Below are positions 7,645 through 15,076 of a stretch of DNA of 22,488 nt, piece by piece. Positions within the stretch are counted from its first letter, which is position 1, and every line of letters begins with the position of its first letter. The position numbers and the translations under genes are program-made. The notes beneath the pieces are model-generated. The model was given only the letters and a program-made list of their open reading frames with translations, was not told the DNA's origin and ran no database searches. The stretch covers positions 1 through 22,488 of the IMG/VR virus record IMGVR_UViG_3300043395_000088; one strand, 5' to 3'. This DNA comes from a virus.

Positions 7645-9551
7645 TACCGTTTACCATCAGCACGCCCGTCAAGACGTGGGCTACCTAACTGCCATTGAAC
7701 TCCTAAATCTTCAGAGCTAACTTTAATAGCCATTTGACGGGCACGAGCCCGTATAAATACTTGATCTGTATAGACCCCTACCGAACTTTCTACAACGCTC
7801 TGGCTATCAAACGGGTCAGTTTCAAAGCTACTACCTGGGAAGTTCCGAGGACGCATAGCAAAGTTAACCGTTGGGGTAGCAGCGGTAGAAGACGTAAAGT
7901 TAACGTCAGGAATCATACGACGCGTAAGAATAAACTTCTCACCATCATCTAAGTCAAAATCAGACGACTGGATATATGACACCATCGGTGCATCATCGTC
8001 ATTAATGCCAGATTCATGATTAAGTAAGTAGCCAATCTCATCGTTAAAGTCAGACTTTACAGCCTGTGGATACTCACGAGACGGAGAATCTAGCCATGCA
8101 GTGCGTTCAATATTACCGTAGTACCAGATCTTCTCTAAGTAGTTATAGATGACATAACGATTATTTTCAGTTGAATTGGCACTGGGGTAGAACCACCAGA
8201 CCTCGTTAAAGCCCTCATTAGTACCGGTAATAATCTTATCTGCCTGACTGTAATTAACGTCTTGGAAAATAAACGTACGCAAGGTGCAAGGTAGTGTTTC
8301 AACCCGACCAGAATAAGCATAAAACTTGTCATGCCCCATCCAATACGTGACGTTATTTGCCGATGTACAAGCACGGGGGCTAATAATAGATATATTGTCA
8401 GCGAGTTCTTGCAAACTAAACACATCTGTCGTGCCGGTATATTGGAACGAATACAAGTGCGAATCGGTCCACACAAGAATCTCTTGACGGGTTGGTAACG
8501 CCCGGACAATCTGAGAACCACGAGACACCCGTATAAACCCTGCCGTATTAGTAGGCAGTGGATTCCATACATTAGGCTGATCTTGAGTAGCCCAGCGAAT
8601 TAATAAAGGGTCAAAATCAGTTGTTAACCCGCCATATGGTTGAGTTCCAAACGCCAATAAGTGTTTATCGTTTTGCGACACAAGGATTTGCATCGCCTTA
8701 CTAGGCACAGAATTAGGTGCAATACTATTTAAAGTGAGCCCTGATAACAATACGGCACGAGACGCAAGAGCGGTATCAGGCGCAGAAGTGCCACGCTCCC
8801 AATAATAAATCTCACCATCACGGATATTAGCAACTAGGTCGTTGTCAAAGTTGTCCATCCACCAATCGCGTTGCGATAAATTTACTGGCGTAGGGCTATT
8901 TAACCCCCAACCATAATCTCCGTTCCATACTCCCGTACCAAAACCATACCCTAAAGTATTACCGGAATTACCAATAGCAATTTCATACTTGGCGGTTACT
9001 GCACCGCCACCGTTTCCGGAATCAGAACCATTAGCAAGTACAGGTAAACCCGTAGTAGGGCTTTTGGCAATAATGCTATATGCGTTGGCATTAATTGAGG
9101 TTACTTCATAGTTCTGATTAAGCACCGCTGCGGTAATGTTGCCACCAAGAGTTACTGCACCACTAAAGGTAACAAAATCACCTGTATTGGTATCTGATCC
9201 GGAGTCTGTAACTACAACAATAGCGGAACCATTTGTGGCACTAAAAGTAGCAGCGTTGACTGTTGTGGCTTTAAGTGGGGTTATATCGTAAAAAAGTCCG
9301 CCAACTTCAATATATAACTTTTTATCAGTGCCTAGGGATAAAAAATTGTCCCCGTAGGTAGTAATCCAATTCCACATATTGCGGCACACACCAAGAAAGT
9401 AATTAGGCGTAGCTTTAACCCACCCACCTATTTTCTGGGGGTAACCAGACAAAAACCGAATCTTATCGCACTCAAACCAACCACCTTCGTTAGAATAATT
9501 GGTCTGATCTCTATTGAGCCCCGGTTTAAATTGAAGTTTGATAAATGGCAT
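7644..9551 (-). CDS. Tail nozzle / packaged-DNA stabilisation protein (P22 gp10 / T7 gp12-like), 635 aa
   Basis: Predicted to form the tail nozzle or hub below the connector and keep packaged DNA in place. The N-terminus MPFIKLQFKPGLNR with GGWFECDKIRFLSGYPQKIG is the typical opening of gp10-like stabilisation proteins of aquatic podoviruses. The body has repeated strand pairs with aromatic residues, as in a beta-propeller. The C-terminus (about 590-635) ends in strands like those at the P22 gp10 end. A Gly/Thr/Val-rich insertion of about 85 residues (about 101-186) interrupts the first third. The frame is open four codons further, to a TTG at 9563. The ATG at 9551 is preferred because it gives the family-typical N-terminus and follows the oxygenase stop by one base. 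The Shine-Dalgarno is weak, so coupling is likely. Confidence 0.75.
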   Translation of the reverse strand: MPFIKLQFKPGLNRDQTNYSNEGGWFECDKIRFLSGYPQKIGGWVKATPNYFLGVCRNMWNWITTYGDNFLSLGTDKKLYIEVGGLFYDITPLKATTVNAATFSATNGSAIVVVTDSGSDTNTGDFVTFSGAVTLGGNITAAVLNQNYEVTSINANAYSIIAKSPTTGLPVLANGSDSGNGGGAVTAKYEIAIGNSGNTLGYGFGTGVWNGDYGWGLNSPTPVNLSQRDWWMDNFDNDLVANIRDGEIYYWERGTSAPDTALASRAVLLSGLTLNSIAPNSVPSKAMQILVSQNDKHLLAFGTQPYGGLTTDFDPLLIRWATQDQPNVWNPLPTNTAGFIRVSRGSQIVRALPTRQEILVWTDSHLYSFQYTGTTDVFSLQELADNISIISPRACTSANNVTYWMGHDKFYAYSGRVETLPCTLRTFIFQDVNYSQADKIITGTNEGFNEVWWFYPSANSTENNRYVIYNYLEKIWYYGNIERTAWLDSPSREYPQAVKSDFNDEIGYLLNHESGINDDDAPMVSYIQSSDFDLDDGEKFILTRRMIPDVNFTSSTAATPTVNFAMRPRNFPGSSFETDPFDSQSVVESSVGVYTDQVFIRARARQMAIKVSSEDLGVQWQLGSPRLDGRADGKR

Positions 9552-9552
9552 A

Positions 9553-10140
9553 CTAGTATTCAACCCATCCAGTCATAATATATTTAGTATTAGACAGTGG
9601 TGGATTGCCTCTGTGTGTATGTGTAAATGCAGCAGGCCAAATTAACAATGTTCCAGCCTTTGGTTTAATTCTTTTATGGAGATACAAAAATTCTGTTTCT
9701 CCTCCTTCTTCAACATCATTAAGGTAAAGCATCCAAGCCAAGATTCTTTGTGAATTAAAACGATTATCAGATTCAAAATGCCAAATGTGATAACCACCCC
9801 CAATATCTGTTTTTTGAATTTTTAAATGATAAGAGCCGTGACTGCCAGCACTCTGTAAAACAGAATAATTATCAGCATAATTTTTATAGTACTCTCCCCA
9901 AAATGGAGAATTAAATTTATTACATATATTGATACATCCATTAGCAGATATGATTTGAGAAGAATGACAAAATACAGCAGAATCATCTTTATTTAATTTT
10001 GGTGTTTGCTCCGTATTCTGCCTATTAAAACTAAAACCAGCGTTTTGCATGTCGTCAAAATATTTAATAACTGACGTGCAATATTCTTGCGAATACGCGC
10101 TTTCGTAAATACCAATAAATTGATCGTGTTTTACATTCAT
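9553..10140 (-). CDS. 2-oxoglutarate/Fe(II)-dependent oxygenase (prolyl-4-hydroxylase-like), 195 aa
   Basis: Predicted to hydroxylate an unknown substrate using Fe(II), O2 and 2-oxoglutarate. The core follows the P4H pattern: YHIWHFES (117-124) gives iron ligands H121 and E123 in an H-x-E version of the usual H-x-D. LYLNDVEEGGETEF (138-151) is the family's hallmark strand-turn. PKAGTLLIWPA (160-170) precedes the distal histidine (H174 or H176). K186 in NTKYIMTGW is the likely 2-oxoglutarate-binding residue. The gene is clearly more AT-rich than its neighbours: hand counts of several 60-base lines give about 23-37% G+C, against about 55% in a line of the adjacent lysozyme gene. It therefore looks like an acquired 'moron'. 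It lies between lysozyme and tail nozzle genes and starts at an initiation element shared with another gene at 16539. Confidence 0.8.
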   Translation of the reverse strand: MNVKHDQFIGIYESAYSQEYCTSVIKYFDDMQNAGFSFNRQNTEQTPKLNKDDSAVFCHSSQIISANGCINICNKFNSPFWGEYYKNYADNYSVLQSAGSHGSYHLKIQKTDIGGGYHIWHFESDNRFNSQRILAWMLYLNDVEEGGETEFLYLHKRIKPKAGTLLIWPAAFTHTHRGNPPLSNTKYIMTGWVEY

Positions 10141-10153
10141 TCGGGTTTACCCT
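10136..10153 (-). repeat. 18-base repeated translation-start element, copy 1
   Basis: Minus-strand sequence AGGGTAAACCCGAATGAA occurs identically here and at 16535-16552. It spans the upstream stop codon, the ribosome-binding region and the ATG. GGGT and ACCC form a short inverted repeat around the Shine-Dalgarno-like AGGG. Here it links the lysozyme stop to the oxygenase start. Confidence 0.65.
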
Positions 10154-10628
10154 AGGATAAAAATAACGCTCGTTCATCGTTTCTACGAGTGACTAAGCCT
10201 TTTAGTACTTTACCGCCAGCCAACGTATATTTCAAGAACTCTTCCGCAGCCTCTTCCATATCGCCCCGAATAACCTTCTGACGGAGCGTGCTTCGCTGTA
10301 GTGTTCCAAGCCCAACGTTAAAGCTAAAGCTAACAAGAGCATCGAACTGACCTTGAGTGAGCTTAACGGGACAGAAGCGTTCAACACCTCGTTCAAAGCG
10401 GTTAAGATCATCCCTAAGTATTCCATCTACTTCCTCCATAGAGAATGTGCGGTCATCTTTATATTCCAAAGGAACTGCGTCTCGTTCTTCCATCTTTAGC
10501 TGTGCCTGACGGGGATAAAGCACATGCCCGACACCAATCGTCCACAATTTAGCGGGACAGCGATAGGGACGCTGGCGAACACCCTCGTGATGTTTAATCA
10601 TCTTGATGGCTTTATCGCTTACTTTCAT
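10152..10628 (-). CDS. Endolysin: GH24 lysozyme (muramidase)
   Basis: Cleaves the beta-1,4 bond between N-acetylmuramic acid and N-acetylglucosamine in peptidoglycan for host lysis. The 158-residue length matches single-domain T4/P22-type lysozymes. The catalytic segment is HHEGVRQRPYRC...WTIGVGH: Glu15, then 8 residues to Cys24, then 5 to Thr30. This is the E-8-(D/C)-5-T triad, with Cys where T4 lysozyme has Asp20. LTQGQFDALVSFSFNVG (about 110-126) is the second family signature. No signal peptide or signal-arrest segment is present, so it should depend on a holin. The ATG overlaps the holin stop by 4 bases (ATGA), which places it in the lysis cassette. Confidence 0.93.
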   Translation of the reverse strand: MKVSDKAIKMIKHHEGVRQRPYRCPAKLWTIGVGHVLYPRQAQLKMEERDAVPLEYKDDRTFSMEEVDGILRDDLNRFERGVERFCPVKLTQGQFDALVSFSFNVGLGTLQRSTLRQKVIRGDMEEAAEEFLKYTLAGGKVLKGLVTRRNDERALFLS

Positions 10629-11107
10629 TTACGGAAGGCTTGAGTTCCAAACCAGAAAGCAATAATAGAAGCCAGAATCTGCATTTCCTGATCGTCAAAA
10701 ATCATCGTTACTGACTCAGCAAAAGCGGCTCCAGTAGACCATGCCCACCAGATAGAGGAGATGTCCACCACGATTAATAGGAAGACAAACAGATAAGTCA
10801 CCATCGGACGGACTGAGGCACGTAGGTTGATAACCCACTGGGAAGCACCCTTACCAATCTCGATGTCGTGCTGGTACATAGCCGTGCGTTCCTGAGCCTG
10901 AGTCTCCATCTGGACTTGTTCCGTGCGGATCTCTTCTACACGGGCTTGGGCAGCATAGCCAGCCTCCATCATCTTAAGCTCACGCTCCATCTGGAGTTGT
11001 GCCATCGCCATTTCGTGGCTTTTATCGGACTTGTCTTGGAAGAAGTCTAAAAGCTTAGGTAGTCCACCCATCAGGAAGGACAGTGCGGTCGATATTAAGG
11101 TAAGCAT
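10625..11107 (-). CDS. Holin, three-segment (GTA-type holin_3TM-like), 160 aa
   Basis: Predicted to permeabilise the inner membrane so that the cytoplasmic lysozyme reaches the wall. An N-terminal hydrophobic segment (about 1-16) is followed by a charged, Gln/Glu/Met-rich helix (25-85). Two further hydrophobic segments follow: 102-123 (MVTYLFVFLLIVVDISSIWW) and 143-156. The invariant-looking RASVRPMVTY entering the second segment and the C-terminal FWFGTQAFRK closely match the gene-transfer-agent/phage three-transmembrane holin family. It lies directly upstream of the lysozyme with a 4-base overlap, and its ATG overlaps the previous stop by one base, which supports the role. Inferred from family pattern and position. 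Confidence 0.82.
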   Translation of the reverse strand: MLTLISTALSFLMGGLPKLLDFFQDKSDKSHEMAMAQLQMERELKMMEAGYAAQARVEEIRTEQVQMETQAQERTAMYQHDIEIGKGASQWVINLRASVRPMVTYLFVFLLIVVDISSIWWAWSTGAAFAESVTMIFDDQEMQILASIIAFWFGTQAFRK

Positions 11108-11367
11108 TATTTCTTAGCCCTTTCTTCAAGGAGTTTGACCCGCACGTGCAGGTCATGGAGTTCTTTGTAAATCTCTTCCCGTTGCTTTGCTCTACGCTCG
11201 GCTGAAATGGGACTGTCGGTCGGTACACCTTCTGGGGTAATTAGGGCGGGCATCTTGCCTTCAATCTGGGTAAGACGGGTTTGGAATGAGGAGACCTGAC
11301 CTAGTAGCCATGCCAATGCAGCCACAATAATTGGAATTACCGCCTTTAGAATGTCTTGCATATTCAT
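11107..11367 (-). CDS. Small single-pass membrane protein, spanin-like or holin accessory, 86 aa
   Basis: Residues 6-23 (ILKAVIPIIVAALAWLLG) form one N-terminal membrane segment. A short helix, a conserved-looking ALITPEGVPTDSPISAERR (41-59) and a C-terminal charged coiled-coil helix follow (60-86, leucine-spaced in LHDLHVRVKLLEE). One membrane helix plus an extracytoplasmic coiled coil, between the holin and another membrane protein, is what an inner-membrane spanin or antiholin-like accessory would look like. No lipobox partner is encoded beside it. A second in-frame ATG (codon 3) is a possible start. It overlaps both neighbours, by 4 bases and 1 base. Function inferred from context only. 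Confidence 0.7.
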   Translation of the reverse strand: MNMQDILKAVIPIIVAALAWLLGQVSSFQTRLTQIEGKMPALITPEGVPTDSPISAERRAKQREEIYKELHDLHVRVKLLEERAKK

Positions 11368-11816
11368 TTTTTACTTCCCCATACTATGTAATAAGCAATC
11401 CAAGCAGCTACCAGAAAGCACCAGAACTGCACCCATTTAACCTTTGCCAACTCCGCGTCGAAAAACTCTTGGTCTGCCTTCTCAAGCTTTTCGATCTCGG
11501 CTTTGATCTGTATTAGCTTTTCCCATTCTTTCGTACCGTGCTGCTTTATAAAATCAACCCTTAATTTGTACTCCTCATCCGAAATTTTCTTACGATGACG
11601 GTACTCCTCAAGGGCTTTATATATTGCTCGTGACTTCTTTAGCTCGGCTTCTCTGCGTTCCCGTATCTTCTGGTTCGCCTTCTGCCTTGCTAGATCTACT
11701 GCCTCCTTTTGAACATCTTCGATGTTCTTACCAATTTCCTTACCAGCTTCCCTCCCAGTCTTAAATCCCTCACTGATGCCTTTAGCACCGGCACCTAGCC
11801 CGAGTTCGTCTGACAT
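11364..11816 (-). CDS. Helical protein with C-terminal membrane anchor, 150 aa
   Basis: I do not recognise a characterised family. Residues 1-30 are glycine-rich and flexible. Residues 33-127 are one long, highly charged helical region (Lys/Glu/Arg-rich, coiled-coil heptads likely). A single hydrophobic segment, 128-146 (VQFWCFLVAAWIAYYIVW), lies right at the C-terminus and is followed by GSKK. This is a tail-anchored topology with the bulk in the cytoplasm. It is first in the lysis/membrane cluster and its stop overlaps the next ATG (ATGA). Possible roles are lysis timing or membrane association; it could also be a virion protein. Start ATG at 11816 has only a weak Shine-Dalgarno. Confidence 0.7.
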   Translation of the reverse strand: MSDELGLGAGAKGISEGFKTGREAGKEIGKNIEDVQKEAVDLARQKANQKIRERREAELKKSRAIYKALEEYRHRKKISDEEYKLRVDFIKQHGTKEWEKLIQIKAEIEKLEKADQEFFDAELAKVKWVQFWCFLVAAWIAYYIVWGSKK

Positions 11817-11824
11817 GATTCAAT

Positions 11825-12046
11825 CTATTCACCCCAAAGTTTCGTGCCACCTTTAGGCACGGAAGTAGCCCAGACCGAAACCGACTGTTTAGGTGTAGAT
11901 AAATCAAACCCACAGTCATTGCATTTCTGTGCTGCAAGCTCAGCTTCGTCTACGTCCCGACTACAGTTAGGGCAATAGATTTCAACCGTGTGACGACACA
12001 CTTTAGTGCCATCTTCTAATTTAACTGCTGGGTTTTCTGAAATCAT
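11825..12046 (-). CDS. Small zinc-ribbon protein, 73 aa
   Basis: Two CxxC knuckles, C25-P-N-C28 and C42-N-D-C45 (followed by GFDL), form a classical zinc ribbon; an extra Cys lies at 17. The rest is short and polar, ending in WGE. Zinc-ribbon proteins of this size bind nucleic acid or protein, but nothing here says which. The start ATG at 12046 has GGAAAGG upstream, again overlapping the previous gene's TAG stop (TAGGAAAGG). It lies between tail-fibre accessory genes and the lysis cluster. Confidence 0.72.
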   Translation of the reverse strand: MISENPAVKLEDGTKVCRHTVEIYCPNCSRDVDEAELAAQKCNDCGFDLSTPKQSVSVWATSVPKGGTKLWGE

Positions 12047-12057
12047 TAATACCTTTC

Positions 12058-12381
12058 CTAACTTTGAGTTGTAGATTGATTTTGAATGGCTATTCGTGCT
12101 GCCAAGGCAGCGGCTTCTGCTTCTTCTGCGGCTAGTCTAGCGGTTTCGGCTTCGTCCCATTTTGCTAAACAATCGTTTACCCAAACAGGTAATACAGTAA
12201 TTAGTTGATTACCTGGTTTATTACCAAATTCATCGTCTTTAAACTCAATCCAACCTTTATTGGTTGCATCGTTGAACTGAAGCGCATGAATATCTGCAGG
12301 GATAAAAGAGAGATTTAACCCACTATAAGAATAACCATCTTTGTATACAGCTCCATCACTAGAAATAATCGTAATTTTCAT
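12058..12381 (-). CDS. Small protein next to fibre genes, possible tail-fibre accessory, 107 aa
   Basis: Residues 1-70 look like a compact alpha/beta domain (ITIISSDGAVYKDG, DIHALQFNDATNKGWIEFKD, LPVWVNDCLAKWDEAE). Residues 71-107 form an Ala/Glu-rich helix with a polar tail. The ALQ[WF]...GWIE[FY]...LP.W pattern is, to my recollection, common in short phage proteins beside tail fibres, and such neighbours are sometimes fibre-assembly chaperones. That role is a guess from position. Its ATG overlaps the preceding stop (ATGA). Confidence 0.65.
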   Translation of the reverse strand: MKITIISSDGAVYKDGYSYSGLNLSFIPADIHALQFNDATNKGWIEFKDDEFGNKPGNQLITVLPVWVNDCLAKWDEAETARLAAEEAEAAALAARIAIQNQSTTQS

Positions 12382-12692
12382 TGTTTACTCTCCAAAATCA
12401 TATGTTGTGCTTGCTGAGGTACCCCCGCAGCTGCTAATAAAACTCGTTGACCAACCTCGTTAGACTTAACCATCTCGTTCCTAAATGACTCAACTGCTGC
12501 ACCTGTTTGTCTTTGTTGCTGGCTATTTTCAATCATCAATATAGGGAGCCACGCCATTGAACATCCCCACTCATCTACTTCTTCACCAGTATTTGGATTC
12601 ATACCACGAATTTTCATAAACCAAGCGCAGTCCAATTGACGACATGGGTTAAAGTTATCAAGCGGGCAATTATTTTTTGTTTCAATTTTCAT
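12378..12692 (-). CDS. Conserved-looking four-cysteine phage protein, 104 aa
   Basis: Cysteines at 9, 17, 22 and 44 (NCPLDNFNPCRQLDCAWF and WGCSMAW) are spaced so that they could hold a metal or iron-sulphur cluster. Conserved-looking segments are KIRGMNPNTGEEVDEWGC (27-44) and MIENSQQQRQTGAAVESFR (53-71), followed by a helical C-terminus. I recall near-identical proteins in many aquatic phage contigs, always without function. It starts one base before the fibre gene ends (TAATG overlap), so it is translationally linked to the collar fibre. Metal binding is inferred from the spacing only. Confidence 0.7.
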   Translation of the reverse strand: MKIETKNNCPLDNFNPCRQLDCAWFMKIRGMNPNTGEEVDEWGCSMAWLPILMIENSQQQRQTGAAVESFRNEMVKSNEVGQRVLLAAAGVPQQAQHMILESKQ

Positions 12693-13786
12693 TAATTTTT
12701 GCTCGCTCTAATAACGTCAACATATAGAACATTTAATGTAATGGCTGAAGAAGTTGCTGAGCCTGAAATAGAGTGAGAGTGTGAACCGCCACCACCTGAT
12801 GAGGCTGTTGTTGCTGTTGTGCCACCGGCAACGTTGTCATCGTATCCCCATGCTGGATCTGCACCGCCAAAGTTACCACCATATTTACCCGCTAAAGTTA
12901 AAGTGTGAGTGTGGCCTGGAATTTGAGTATTAGAAAGTGTTGTTGCTCCAGCACTCAAACCACCAACGTTGATTGTCGGGGTTTGATTAGCAAACACAGT
13001 GCTAAAAGCAGTAGAACCACCAGTAGATGCCGCACCCGAAACAACACGCAGCGCATAGTCATTAAGGTTTGTTAATTTAGTCCAACCAGTCGGCGCAGAC
13101 GTTTGCGCAAAAATCATTACAGTACCAGCATCAAAAGCGGCGGCGGCGGCAGAAGTCCAAGCAGTGCCGTTAGAAGTTAATACGTTACCAGTAGTACCAG
13201 GAGAAACAAATTTAACTGCCGATGTGGTGTTGCCAATAATAACTGCTTCAGAAGTAAGAGTAACAGATCCAGTACCTCCATTAGCAACAGGCAAAGTTCC
13301 AGTTACATTTGATTGTAAATTAGCATAAGTAGTTGAGGTTGAACCCGTACCACCCGAAGCAATAGGAAGGGCAGAGCCAAGAGTCAACGAAGTTAAATGA
13401 GTTACCGCATCTACCACACCGGTACCGGTACTAAATACCCACATAGTTTTGGTAGTAGGCACAGCAATAGTAGCTCCGGTTGCATTCTTAACAGTTACAG
13501 TACCTAGCGTTGCGTTGTTAATAAGATATAGTTTTTGAATGGCAGGGACAGTTAAATTAGCTGCGCCTGAACCAGTCAAATTAAGACGTAACGCACGGGC
13601 ATTTTGTGCAGCGTTAGTGTCGGTTAAAGAAAGTGTAGTGTCAGAGTTAACAGTAACGTCAACCGAACCAGTAATAGCCTGTTCAAGTGCCGTTCCTAAG
13701 TTAGTATTAGTTACGTTGCCCCAGGTTCCCGAGTTTTCCCCGGTTGCCATAAGCTGAATTTTAAGATTACTATATGTACTTGCCAT
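12692..13786 (-). CDS. Tail fibre with collar domain and HxH tip motifs, 364 aa
   Basis: Likely a receptor-binding fibre. The N-terminus has the fibre signature GTWGNVTNTNLGTALEQAI (20-38). A beta-rich shaft follows, with two ASGGTG/ANGGTG turns (143-148 and 168-173) typical of trimeric phage fibres. Residues 219-250 (AGTVMIFAQTSAPTGWTKL...) match the phage tail-collar domain. HTH (292-294) and HSH (336-338) are paired HxH motifs; in T4 gp37-type fibre tips such motifs bind metal along a trimer axis. The C-terminus ends in a short strand (LNVLYVDVIRASKN), as in collar-type fibres. The AGGAG Shine-Dalgarno at 13793-13797 fixes the start. Host receptor unknown. Confidence 0.87.
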   Translation of the reverse strand: MASTYSNLKIQLMATGENSGTWGNVTNTNLGTALEQAITGSVDVTVNSDTTLSLTDTNAAQNARALRLNLTGSGAANLTVPAIQKLYLINNATLGTVTVKNATGATIAVPTTKTMWVFSTGTGVVDAVTHLTSLTLGSALPIASGGTGSTSTTYANLQSNVTGTLPVANGGTGSVTLTSEAVIIGNTTSAVKFVSPGTTGNVLTSNGTAWTSAAAAAFDAGTVMIFAQTSAPTGWTKLTNLNDYALRVVSGAASTGGSTAFSTVFANQTPTINVGGLSAGATTLSNTQIPGHTHTLTLAGKYGGNFGGADPAWGYDDNVAGGTTATTASSGGGGSHSHSISGSATSSAITLNVLYVDVIRASKN

Positions 13787-13792
13787 TTATTG

Positions 13793-13797
13793 CTCCT
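13793..13797 (-). promoter_or_regulatory. Shine-Dalgarno AGGAG overlapping a TAG stop
   Basis: The minus strand reads CTTAGGAGCAATAAATG. The TAG stop of the 424-residue gene is the start of AGGAG, 7 bases before the collar-fibre ATG. The same CTTAGGAGCAA string precedes the start at 17015. Confidence 0.7.
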
Positions 13798-15070
13798 AAG
13801 CCGCTATCGGCGTCCAATTTGGTGTTTGCGAAGTATCAATCAAGCCCCAAACTAACGGTCTAGAGACTCGACCTACTGCACTTACACCCGTTAAGTATAC
13901 GTTAGCATCGCTATTTACAGCAACACTACCCACAGAAACTGTACCTGCTACCCCGGTTACATTTACGGTAGACTTAGCATCAACTTCTACCTCGCCAAGA
14001 CCCATCGTGCCAGCTACGCCGGTCACGTTAACTACTGCTTTTCCTGACACCTGAGCGGTGCCAATTTGCCCTGTTCCAGCTACATTTGTTGGGAAGACAT
14101 TAGCTTTAGCATCTACTTCCTCTTCACCTAATAATGCAGAGGCTTCTACACCGGTTACATTAAAGTTATTAACTGTTCTAGTCGTGACAGTTCCTAAAGA
14201 AACCGTAACATCAAAACCAACTAAAGTTACGTTAGCTTTAGCATCAATTTCTACAGTGCCTTCAAACGCTGGGGCGGCTATACCGGTAACACCATGATTA
14301 GAACCGGCACTAACAGCTACTCCACTTATTTCACCAACCCCTTCTACCCCAATAACATTTACGCCAGCCTTGGCGTCTACTTCTACAGTTCCTACAAATC
14401 CATCGGCTTGTAATCCTACGAGAGTTACTGATTGCGTAGTATTAACTTGTCCAATATTGACAGTAGCAGCTATACCAATTACGCATACTTGGGTAAGTCC
14501 GCCATTCCAAGTGCCTTCACCCCAACCGTATGCACCCCAACCTTCTTCGTCCCCACATCCAACTACGCTAGATAGCAAAGTTGTTCCAACTACACCAGTT
14601 GGTTGTACGTTTCCTTTAGAAGCTACGGTTACTGTGCCAATAGATACAGAAGAATCTACCCCGGTTACGTTTACGTTAGCGTCAGAATCTATCTCTTCTT
14701 CACCAATAGCACCAGTAGCTTGCAGTCCAGTTACAGATATATTGTTATTAGACTGAGGAATTACAGCTCCTACAGTTCCGGACGCTTCAAGTCCAATGAC
14801 AGCGATACCAACGCCGGTTTTAACATCTCCAATAACCCCAGATGCAGATACACCCGTGACGTCTACATTAGCTTTAGCAGCTACAGTTTCAATGCCAATA
14901 GCCCCAGAGGCGGTTACGCCAGTGGGGCTTACATTAGCTAATCCTACTACATCTACAGTTCCAATTGAAGAAGACGAGGCTACCCCTGTTACGTTAACCG
15001 AAACAGAGATAGAACCCTCACCCCAGGCGCCTAGCCCCCAAGCGCCTTCGCCCCAATTGGCTGTTGCCAT
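13796..15070 (-). CDS. Repetitive fibre/adhesin-like virion protein, 424 aa
   Basis: Almost the whole protein (about residues 25-403) is about 17 tandem units of 22 residues. Each begins V-x-V-T-G-V, continues with small residues and I/V-G-x-V/E, and ends near D-A-K-A-N. This pattern of strands and glycine turns suggests a beta-solenoid or repeated hairpins. Two tryptophan/glycine modules break the array: WGEGAWGLGAWGEG at 6-19 and GWGAYGWGEGTWNGG at 177-191. Three units are shorter (18-20 residues). The last unit leads into a unique C-terminus with two Trp (residues 408 and 419). No family is named. Position directly before the collar fibre suggests a tail fibre, whisker or head fibre. The Shine-Dalgarno is weak. 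Composition is low complexity, so domain searches may miss it. Confidence 0.75.
   Translation of the reverse strand: MATANWGEGAWGLGAWGEGSISVSVNVTGVASSSSIGTVDVVGLANVSPTGVTASGAIGIETVAAKANVDVTGVSASGVIGDVKTGVGIAVIGLEASGTVGAVIPQSNNNISVTGLQATGAIGEEEIDSDANVNVTGVDSSVSIGTVTVASKGNVQPTGVVGTTLLSSVVGCGDEEGWGAYGWGEGTWNGGLTQVCVIGIAATVNIGQVNTTQSVTLVGLQADGFVGTVEVDAKAGVNVIGVEGVGEISGVAVSAGSNHGVTGIAAPAFEGTVEIDAKANVTLVGFDVTVSLGTVTTRTVNNFNVTGVEASALLGEEEVDAKANVFPTNVAGTGQIGTAQVSGKAVVNVTGVAGTMGLGEVEVDAKSTVNVTGVAGTVSVGSVAVNSDANVYLTGVSAVGRVSRPLVWGLIDTSQTPNWTPIAA
13862..14998 (-). repeat. Array of about seventeen 66-base coding repeats
   Basis: The DNA encoding the 22-residue units repeats with a 66-base period and keeps recurring strings such as GATGCTAAAG and ACCGGGGTAG-like codon runs, diverged from copy to copy. 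Lengths are multiples of three, so units can be gained or lost without a frameshift. The array is interrupted once, at the tryptophan/glycine module (about 14498-14542). Confidence 0.75.
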
Positions 15071-15076
15071 ATGCTA

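Noticed and set aside
9552-9563. TTG start four codons upstream for the gp10-like gene
   Set aside because: It would overlap the oxygenase stop and add MNTS before the family-typical MPFIKL start; the ATG at 9551 fits better.
13862-14998. CRISPR-like or diversity-generating repeat array
   Set aside because: The 66-base periodicity is in frame and diverged as protein repeats, with no constant repeat/spacer pattern and no reverse transcriptase or template repeat visible.
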